Below are positions 1 through 5,111 of a DNA stretch of 7,873 bases, piece by piece. Source of the DNA: Planctomycetota bacterium. Lineage in GTDB: Bacteria; Planctomycetota; Phycisphaerae; SM23-33. Position 1 is the stretch's first letter, and each line of letters begins with the position of its first letter. Made by a program: the position numbers and the translations under genes. The stretch lies in NCBI GenBank assembly GCA_003644335.1, contig QNCB01000043.1, forward strand, positions 1 to 7,873, given 5' to 3'. The notes under the pieces were generated by a model. The model was not told the origin of the DNA, searched no databases, and saw only the letters and a list, made by a program, of their open reading frames with translations.

Positions 1-1
1 C

Positions 2-79
2 GTCATCGAATATCAACCCACCGGCTGCGCCGAAGACATCCGCAATGTTTGGCGAGTGGCAGGAAAAATACTACAATGA
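2..79 (+). CDS. C-terminal tail of an upstream gene, possibly a MinD/ParA-type P-loop ATPase (partial)
   Basis: Frame 2 is open from the window edge to a TGA at 77-79 and encodes 25 visible residues, beginning VIEYQPTGCAEDIRNVW. The other forward frames are less gene-like here. The stop lies 13 bases before the preferred methyltransferase start, as expected of an upstream operon member. A Val-(Val/Ile)-Glu-Tyr segment followed by a short amphipathic helix is what I would expect at the C-terminus of MinD-superfamily ATPases with inserted ferredoxin domains, which often sit beside this kind of gene set. No Walker motif or cysteine cluster is visible, so the family is a guess. That this is the real end of a gene is more secure than its name. 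Confidence 0.5.
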   Translation, partial: VIEYQPTGCAEDIRNVWRVAGKILQ

Positions 80-92
80 GGTTGGCGGGAAT

Positions 93-740
93 ATGACTGG
101 CGACTTATCACATCTTGCGAGTAGTCCATATGATTTTGGGCAAATGGCTGGGCGATATGAGTCCTGGTATAGTACTCCCGCGGGCCTGGCACATGACCGC
201 GTCCAGAAAAAAGATGTACGACACCTGCTTCGGCCCGGCCTGGGCGGGGAGCGATTGCTCGACGTCGGCTGCGGCACGGGACACTGGAGTTCCTTCTTCG
301 CATCCATGGGCTATCAGGTTACAGGGGTCGATATTTCACCCGAGATGATCGCCGCGGCAAAGGTTGAGGCCACGGAATGCAGCTTCGAAATTGCTGACGC
401 CTGCAACTTGCCGTTCGAGGACGGAGCCTTCGCCGTGGCTGCATCAATGGCGACGCTGGAGTTTGTAGCCGATCCCCCAGCCATGGTTCGTGAGATGGCC
501 CGCTGCACAAAGCCCGGCGGAAGCCTCATAATCGGCACGCTCAATCGCCTTGCCCCGTTGAACCAGCAGCGTCTTGCTGAAGAACGCCCACCTTATTCAT
601 CGGCGAATCTACTGACCCCGCAAGAGGTGAGAAAACTGCTCCAGCCCTATGGCAAGATACGAATAGCCGCCTCGTCGGTAGAGCCTCGTGAAAAGCAATC
701 CCTAAACGGCCCGTTTATTGTTGCGGAGGTGCGAACATGA
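93..740 (+). CDS. class I SAM-dependent methyltransferase (Methyltransf_11/UbiE-like)
   Basis: This 215-residue protein is a Rossmann-fold methyltransferase that transfers a methyl group from S-adenosylmethionine to an unknown acceptor, probably in the cytoplasm. Motif I is LLDVGCGTGH at residues 55-64. The acidic residue ending strand 2 is Asp80 (TGVD). The motif around ADACNLPFEDGAF (101-113) fits the adenine-binding loop, and Pro-Gly-Gly at 141-143 follows the strand 4/helix region (TLEFVADPP, 121-129). The start at 93 is preferred over the in-frame ATG at 45, because 45 lies inside the preceding reading frame and adds 16 residues that do not look conserved. A purine-rich stretch with GAGG at 78-81 and GGCGGGA at 84-90 precedes it. 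A further in-frame ATG at 144 would still leave the fold complete. The stop overlaps the next start in an ATGA at 737-740, indicating translational coupling. The substrate cannot be read from the sequence. Confidence 0.9.
   Translation: MTGDLSHLASSPYDFGQMAGRYESWYSTPAGLAHDRVQKKDVRHLLRPGLGGERLLDVGCGTGHWSSFFASMGYQVTGVDISPEMIAAAKVEATECSFEIADACNLPFEDGAFAVAASMATLEFVADPPAMVREMARCTKPGGSLIIGTLNRLAPLNQQRLAEERPPYSSANLLTPQEVRKLLQPYGKIRIAASSVEPREKQSLNGPFIVAEVRT
725..730 (+). promoter_or_regulatory. ribosome binding site for the MTH1187/DUF77 gene
   Basis: A near-perfect Shine-Dalgarno sequence, GGAGGT, ends six bases before the ATG at 737. It lies inside the last codons of the methyltransferase gene and fixes the start of the small downstream gene, which overlaps the methyltransferase stop by four bases. 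Confidence 0.75.
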
Positions 741-994
741 TAATTCAAGCGGAAGTCAGCCTATATCCGCTGCGAACGAATGAGATCGGCGGCGCGATAG
801 AAAGTTTCGTCGGCAATCTTGAGCAGCAGGATATGAAAGTGGTATCGGGATCGATGAGCACTCGGATTTCGGGCGACAGTAAAAGTGTATTTGCCACACT
901 GGCGGAATCGTTCGACAAGATTGCCGACCAGGGCGAGGTGGTTTTGATAGCCAAGGTCTCCAACGCGTGTCCTCTTGAGCGCGCGGCAGAATAG
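737..994 (+). CDS. MTH1187-family (DUF77) thiamine-binding-type small protein
   Basis: The 85-residue protein has the full length and hallmarks of the MTH1187/DUF77 family (YqgV-like, ferredoxin-like beta-alpha-beta fold, usually about 90-100 residues). It opens with strand 1 (IIQAEVSLYPL, residues 2-12), then helix 1 (about 16-30), a strand with GSMSTRISGD (38-47), helix 2 (about 50-64) and a final strand ending in VSNACP (74-79), which is characteristic. Structural work on the family is associated with binding thiamine or its pyrimidine part, and the proteins form oligomers. Whether this copy binds thiamine is not visible. It lies between the methyltransferase (four-base overlap) and the metallo-hydrolase (12-base gap), so it is probably a ligand-sensing or carrier partner of those enzymes rather than part of a thiamine synthesis operon; no thi genes are seen nearby. 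Confidence 0.88.
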   Translation: MIIQAEVSLYPLRTNEIGGAIESFVGNLEQQDMKVVSGSMSTRISGDSKSVFATLAESFDKIADQGEVVLIAKVSNACPLERAAE

Positions 995-998
995 GAAA
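993..998 (+). promoter_or_regulatory. ribosome binding site for the COG1237 metallo-hydrolase gene
   Basis: AGGAAA begins within the stop codon of the preceding gene and ends eight bases before the ATG at 1007. It is the best Shine-Dalgarno match in the 12-base gap and supports that start. Confidence 0.55.
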
Positions 999-1006
999 CG
1001 CAAACG

Positions 1007-1843
1007 ATGAACAATGTGCGAATTACGGTACTGGTCGAAAACACCGCTGCCAAGCGCGGGCTGCTGGGGGAGCACGGGCTTGCATTCTGGATTGAACTGG
1101 GCGACAAAAACGCCTGTTTCGATACGGGTCAAGGCAAGGTACTTCGCGAGAATGCGGGGCGGCTGGGTATTGACCTGGCCCGGGCTGACGCGGTCGCGCT
1201 GAGCCATGGGCACTACGATCACACCGGCGGATTGCCCGATATTTTACACCAGGCCAGGCAGGCTACCGTATATGCGCACCGGTCCGCCTTCGCCCCTAAA
1301 TACGCCCGTAATCTCGATGGCAGTAGCCGGGATGTCGGCATGCTTTTCCTTAATGAGCAGGACATCAACGAGCGGCACAAACTTGTGCTGGTCGAAGGGC
1401 CAACCGAGGTGTGCAATGGATTACAGCTCACCGGCCCAGTGCCGCGAAACACCGACTTCGAAGATACCGGCGGCGACTTCTTCGAGGATACCAAGTGCAC
1501 CCTGCCGGATGAACTGCCGGACGACCAGGCAGCGTTTTTTGAGACCCCAGCTGGGACAGCCGTTATCCTTGGCTGCGCGCATGCGGGTGTCATCAACACC
1601 TTGGAGTACATTCGGACGCTCACGAACAATAGGCCAATTCACACGATAATGGGCGGCATGCACCTGCTCCACGCAAGCCCCGAGCGAATGGATAAGACCA
1701 TGGACGAACTGCACCGCCTGGATGTGCGGCGTCTGCTGCCATGCCATTGCACCGGCATCGCTGCTATGGTCCGACTTTGGAACGAGTTTCCCGGCAGGTG
1801 TGCAGCCTGCCCCGCTGGTACGATAGTGGAGTTCGAAAGATAA
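1007..1843 (+). CDS. MBL-fold metallo-hydrolase, COG1237 family
   Basis: This 278-residue protein has the metallo-beta-lactamase fold with a two-metal site. The signature SHGHYDHTGG at 66-75 supplies His67, His69, Asp71 and His72. Asp39 lies in the preceding FDTG strand. GCAHAG at 189-194 supplies His192, and MGGMHL (215-220) with His219 and PCHCTG (245-250) with His247 complete the set typical of COG1237. Members are often annotated by similarity to the archaeal enzyme of tetrahydromethanopterin synthesis (the beta-ribofuranosylaminobenzene 5'-phosphate/dihydropterin group), but in bacteria the true substrate is generally unknown. The ATG at 1007 follows a recognisable ribosome binding site, and the protein has the usual length. 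An unusual point is the second cysteine pair near the C-terminus (Cys265 and Cys268 in RCAACPAG) beside Cys246 and Cys248. It is 12 bases after the DUF77 gene and 26 before the radical SAM gene. Confidence 0.9.
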   Translation: MNNVRITVLVENTAAKRGLLGEHGLAFWIELGDKNACFDTGQGKVLRENAGRLGIDLARADAVALSHGHYDHTGGLPDILHQARQATVYAHRSAFAPKYARNLDGSSRDVGMLFLNEQDINERHKLVLVEGPTEVCNGLQLTGPVPRNTDFEDTGGDFFEDTKCTLPDELPDDQAAFFETPAGTAVILGCAHAGVINTLEYIRTLTNNRPIHTIMGGMHLLHASPERMDKTMDELHRLDVRRLLPCHCTGIAAMVRLWNEFPGRCAACPAGTIVEFER

Positions 1844-1869
1844 GGCCGAGCGCTGACCCGAAAGAAACC

Positions 1870-2799
1870 ATGACTGAGACAAGATATATTTTTGGCCCCG
1901 TGCCGTCGCGCAGGCTGGGCCGTAGCCTGGGCGTAGACCTCGTCCCGTTCAAGACGTGCAGCTACGACTGCATTTATTGTCAACTAGGCCGGACTACCAA
2001 CAAGACCGTCGAACGACGCCAGTGGGTTCCGCTGGGAGATGTCCTGGCTGAATTGAAGCACAAGCTGACCACCAAGCCCGACTATATTACGCTCAGTGGC
2101 TCGGGCGAGCCGACGCATTATTCGCGTCTGGATGAGCTGATTGCGGGCATCGGTTCCATGACGGATGTGCCCGTCGCCGTGCTCACAAACGGATCGCTGC
2201 TGTGGCGGAAGGAAGTTCGCGACCAACTCATGGCCGCCGATCTGATTATCCCCTCGCTGGACGCCGGGGACAGTGCGATGTTTCAGGCGGTCAATCGGCC
2301 GGACAAAAACATCTCCTTTGAGCAAATGCTGGACGGGCTGATCGCGATGCGGGAGGAATACCAGGGCGAGTATTGGCTGGAGGTGTTTCTCCTGGCAGGA
2401 CACACCGCCATCGAAAGCGAGGCCCGTAAAATTATAGACTGCGTTCGGCGAATCAATCCGGATCGGGTGCAGCTCAATACTGCAACGCGACCCACAGCGG
2501 AAGATTTCGCCACGATGGTATGCTTCGAGGAGATGGCCAATTTGGCCGCGAAGTTCGACCCGCCGGCGGAGGTCATCGCCGATTATCGCGGCGTGCACAG
2601 CCAAAGTGATTTCCAGGCCGGGCGGGAAAGCGTTCTGGAATTGCTGCAACGCCGACCTTGTTCCCTGGAAGATATCGCCAGAGGCCTGGGCATGCACCGC
2701 AACGAGGTTGTAAAATATATCGAAGAACTAGACGGCAAAGGATTGCTGAAAAAGCGTTTCTCCGGGGGAAAACTGTTTTATAGCGGCAAACAAGCCTAG
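1870..2799 (+). CDS. radical SAM protein, COG0731 type, with C-terminal winged-helix domain
   Basis: This 309-residue protein starts with the family signature YIFGPVPSRRLGRSLGVDL (6-24), followed by the [4Fe-4S]/SAM cysteines Cys30, Cys34 and Cys37 in CSYDCIYCQ (Cx3Cx2C). SGSGEPT at 76-82 is the SAM-binding GGE-like motif, and LTNGSL (105-110) lies on a later barrel strand. After the partial TIM barrel (to about 245), residues 255-304 read as a winged helix-turn-helix: a helix, SLEDIARGLGMHRNEVVKYI (265-284), then a basic wing ending in KLFYSG. COG0731 is distantly related to TYW1 of wybutosine synthesis, but bacterial members have no settled reaction. The ATG at 1870 is chosen because the conserved N-terminus starts just after it; an upstream in-frame ATG at 1741 would run inside the metallo-hydrolase gene. 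The ribosome binding site is weak (GAAAGAAA just upstream). This is the last gene of the plus-strand operon. Confidence 0.9.
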   Translation: MTETRYIFGPVPSRRLGRSLGVDLVPFKTCSYDCIYCQLGRTTNKTVERRQWVPLGDVLAELKHKLTTKPDYITLSGSGEPTHYSRLDELIAGIGSMTDVPVAVLTNGSLLWRKEVRDQLMAADLIIPSLDAGDSAMFQAVNRPDKNISFEQMLDGLIAMREEYQGEYWLEVFLLAGHTAIESEARKIIDCVRRINPDRVQLNTATRPTAEDFATMVCFEEMANLAAKFDPPAEVIADYRGVHSQSDFQAGRESVLELLQRRPCSLEDIARGLGMHRNEVVKYIEELDGKGLLKKRFSGGKLFYSGKQA

Positions 2800-2808
2800 C
2801 CAAACGTA

Positions 2809-4272
2809 TCAAAAAGCATATCGCAAAGATGCGTACACATTGGAGTTTCTTCGAAATTGGCCAAAAAAAGTGCTTGGCTGTTGGCCGATAAAGACGTTGC
2901 CCCCAACTTCCACCGTCCAGTGATCGTCGATTTTATACTTTATATTAGGGCGAATATAGGCGTCGTTGTCCGTCGGGCTGTAATACGCAAAAAATCCCAC
3001 AGCCAGGTTTTGGTTTAGCAATTGTTTAGTAACTCGAAGCGTAATCACATGACGGGCTTCATCCCCAGCAGCTGCGCCCGGCGGAAGCGTTCGCATATAT
3101 TCCTCATGGTTCATCATGATTTCGACATAGTATTGCACCCCGACGGTAAGCTCCCTGGCGACCTGGGGCAAGTCCATTTCATAGCCCCACAGCAGACGAA
3201 CCTGACTGTTTGGAATCAGCGGGTCTTTGCCGCTTCGGTCTTGTTGCGAGTCGTAATAGGCCCCTTCGAAATTCGCGATACCCCGCCAAAAAGGCCCGCG
3301 AATACTGCCGCCGTAGGTGTTCAGCCTGGGGTAAAATGCCTTGTTTTTAGCCATATCGAAGCCTTCGGGATTTTTGTAAAAACCCCAGAACCCGTAGGCA
3401 GCCAACTCGTAGCTGCCAAACTTTCGAGACAGCCTGGCTGCATACTCCGCATCGGAAAACCACTCGCTCGGCAGGTCGTCCTGAGTGATTGCATCCCTAC
3501 CCGCCAGTCGACCCAGATTGCGATTAAAGTAACTAAGTCGCCGGCCTGACACAAATCTACCTGGGTTCATCAGGGGGCTGAACACTAAGTCCACATCTAC
3601 AAGTTTGCTGAAGGCACTTATTTTCACCGCATCTGCCGGAGCCTTGAGATATTCCAAATCTCGGCCTGTGAAGAACGCCTGCCAGTCCTTCGGGAACTGG
3701 TCATTTACGAAAAGCAGATCGCCCGTTCCCCAGGTAAGTATCTGCCGCCCCATCTTCACATCCACCCATTTTAGCGGACTAAAACCAACCCACGCTTCTC
3801 GAAAATCGAACCAGCCCCGGCCTCGTCGCAAGTCGATATCGCTGAGATGATTGTCCACCTGGTCGTAAAGAAAGTCGCCCGTAAACTTTATTCTTAGCCA
3901 GTCAATATCCTTCTGCCATTCCAGCTGAAGGCGGGCCTCTCCAATTGAGGCTTGTTTTTCGTGCGGATCATTTTGCGTGCGAACGCCGCCTCGCGTCTCC
4001 AGGAAACCGCTAATACCCGCGTCTTTAACCTGCTCTTGGAACGTCTTTTTTTCAGCGGTTTTTTGAGGCTGACTCTCGGCTGGTTCAGTCTCCAGGCCCG
4101 GCGGAAGTTCAGGCTCGCCAATCTCCAGGCCGGCAGGCAGCGGCGGCGTTGTTTGAGATTCCCCAAGCCCAGCTGGGAGCGCGGGTTCCTCGGATGCGTG
4201 CAGTGTTTGCGTAAACCCAGGCACGACGATCAATGTCAGAACCGCCATGAAAATAGTGGTTATCGTGCGCAT
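2809..4272 (-). CDS. outer-membrane beta-barrel protein, DUF1302-like
   Basis: The 487-residue protein has an N-terminal signal peptide (hydrophobic core about 6-19, probable cleavage after LHA at 24-26). A Pro/Glu-rich, probably disordered linker (27-75) carries three LPxGL repeats. From about residue 86 alternating polar/hydrophobic strands rich in Tyr, Trp and Phe with Asp/Gly turns follow to the end, and the last residue is Phe (YASLRYAF), the standard outer-membrane insertion signal. Stretches such as WVDVKMGRQILTWGTGD (169-185) and DWQAFFTGRDLEYLK (196-210) resemble DUF1302-type barrels found beside MMPL exporters. The role is probably an outer-membrane pore or acceptor for material moved by the upstream genes; this is inferred from context. 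Its ATG overlaps the preceding stop by one base (TGATG, 4274-4270), and a weak GGAAA precedes it, so it is translationally coupled. The exact barrel family is less sure than its outer-membrane location. Confidence 0.83.
   Translation of the reverse strand: MRTITTIFMAVLTLIVVPGFTQTLHASEEPALPAGLGESQTTPPLPAGLEIGEPELPPGLETEPAESQPQKTAEKKTFQEQVKDAGISGFLETRGGVRTQNDPHEKQASIGEARLQLEWQKDIDWLRIKFTGDFLYDQVDNHLSDIDLRRGRGWFDFREAWVGFSPLKWVDVKMGRQILTWGTGDLLFVNDQFPKDWQAFFTGRDLEYLKAPADAVKISAFSKLVDVDLVFSPLMNPGRFVSGRRLSYFNRNLGRLAGRDAITQDDLPSEWFSDAEYAARLSRKFGSYELAAYGFWGFYKNPEGFDMAKNKAFYPRLNTYGGSIRGPFWRGIANFEGAYYDSQQDRSGKDPLIPNSQVRLLWGYEMDLPQVARELTVGVQYYVEIMMNHEEYMRTLPPGAAAGDEARHVITLRVTKQLLNQNLAVGFFAYYSPTDNDAYIRPNIKYKIDDHWTVEVGGNVFIGQQPSTFFGQFRRNSNVYASLRYAF
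4093..4179 (-). repeat. three LPxGL peptide repeats in the barrel protein's N-terminal linker
   Basis: Residues 32-36, 45-49 and 56-60 read LPAGL, LPAGL and LPPGL, spaced 13 and 11 residues apart and separated by acidic, Pro-rich filler. They lie just after the signal peptide and before the first predicted strand, so they would be at the periplasmic face of the mature protein. The copies differ at the DNA level, so this is a peptide-level repeat rather than a recent tandem duplication. Confidence 0.7.
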
Positions 4273-5111
4273 CAGTTTTCCAGATACTTTGTGGGAGGCC
4301 GGCGCAGATAACGCTCACTGAAGACAGATTCCGGAATACCCGTGTCATATTTCACAGTGGAGTATATAACGTCCGTATATCTGTTTGTCCGCAGATTGGT
4401 CATGCGACTTTTCGTAACCGTCCAGTATCCCTGGATTTGTTTCACCGCCTTGGCTTCGTATTTGCGATAGGCCCGGCCTGCCTGGTCGTAGTACTCGGTT
4501 TTGATTACCAGGAATGTTTTTCGGTGTATCCAGGTCTTGTAGTAATTGAAGTTAACGCTCTTTGGTTCCTTAGGCGTACTTTTAAGTATGTAGTAGTTCT
4601 TTGTGGTTTCGGCCAATTCGTGTTTGTCATATGCGATATTTCGGCCTGATATATCCTCATAGAAAAAGTCGCTGCCGACGAAACTCGTTCGTTTTTCGCT
4701 GCCTGCGATACGCTTGACAAGATCAAGATTCGGCAAGTACAGCCAGCGGTCGTCGTCCTTGTCCAAATGCTTCCACACGAGGAACGCCATCTTGTCAACA
4801 TCGGCGGGCTTGTGGAAGAACACATAGAACTTTTGCTCTCCGGCGAAATACTCCTTGTTTTTAGGTATATTTTCGTCCTGCTTGGGTTTTGGCGCGTCCC
4901 ATCTCAGGATAGTCATCTCGCGTTGCCGTGTTCGGCCTTGTGAGTCCACGATGTTCATTTTCACTCTGGCTCGGCCATTGGCGCCTTGGTAGTAGGCAGT
5001 GAAGTTTGCCTTCTCGACAATCTGGCCCACAGTGAGCTTGTCCGCGGCCTGGGCACACAATGCAAAGATACCGGCACATAGCGTAACTATTATTAGCGAT
5101 TTGGTTTTCAT
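4272..5111 (-). CDS. periplasmic LolA-like outer-membrane lipoprotein-sorting-type protein
   Basis: This 279-residue protein has a classic signal peptide (basic MKTK, hydrophobic 5-19, cleavage likely after AQA at 20-22) and no convincing lipobox, so it should be soluble in the periplasm. The mature part matches the LolA_like group (COG2834, TP0789-type): early strands with ANGRARVKMNIVDSQGR (44-60), the WLYLPNLDLVKRI segment (123-135), and the strongly conserved TSFVGSDFFYEDISGR (142-157). C-terminal strands (about 185-255) complete the half-open barrel that in LolA/LolB-like proteins binds acyl chains. It is not LolA itself, since it sits with an MMPL exporter rather than with lol genes. 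It probably shuttles hydrophobic cargo between the exporter and the outer membrane. The start is fixed by a good ribosome binding site; the ATG overlaps the MMPL stop (ATGA), and its own stop overlaps the barrel start. Confidence 0.88.
   Translation of the reverse strand: MKTKSLIIVTLCAGIFALCAQAADKLTVGQIVEKANFTAYYQGANGRARVKMNIVDSQGRTRQREMTILRWDAPKPKQDENIPKNKEYFAGEQKFYVFFHKPADVDKMAFLVWKHLDKDDDRWLYLPNLDLVKRIAGSEKRTSFVGSDFFYEDISGRNIAYDKHELAETTKNYYILKSTPKEPKSVNFNYYKTWIHRKTFLVIKTEYYDQAGRAYRKYEAKAVKQIQGYWTVTKSRMTNLRTNRYTDVIYSTVKYDTGIPESVFSERYLRRPPTKYLEN

Noticed and set aside
45..92. Earlier methyltransferase start at 45
   Set aside because: It overlaps the end of the upstream reading frame and adds 16 residues not resembling the family. 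The ATG at 93 has a plausible ribosome binding region and is just downstream of the previous stop.
1741..1869. Extension of the radical SAM gene to an upstream in-frame ATG at 1741
   Set aside because: The extra 43 residues would overlap the functional C-terminus of the metallo-hydrolase in another frame. The conserved radical SAM N-terminus begins only after the ATG at 1870.
1984..2697. Minus-strand open frame (237 codons) opposite the radical SAM gene
   Set aside because: It lies wholly within the conserved radical SAM coding sequence, shows no recognisable motif and has no convincing ribosome binding site.
2811..2840. Possible hairpin from GCAT ... ATGC near 2816-2831
   Set aside because: The stem is only about four base pairs, AT-rich, inside the barrel coding sequence and not followed by a T-run, so it is not supportable as a terminator.
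3022..3549. Plus-strand open frame (175 codons) opposite the barrel gene
   Set aside because: It is a shadow of the outer-membrane barrel gene; the translation has no domain signature or signal peptide and the opposite strand is clearly coding.
4272..5111. Lipoprotein signal in the LolA-like protein (cysteines at residues 12 and 19)
   Set aside because: Neither cysteine is preceded by an acceptable lipobox (TLC and FALC contexts), while AQA at 20-22 is a good signal peptidase I site.
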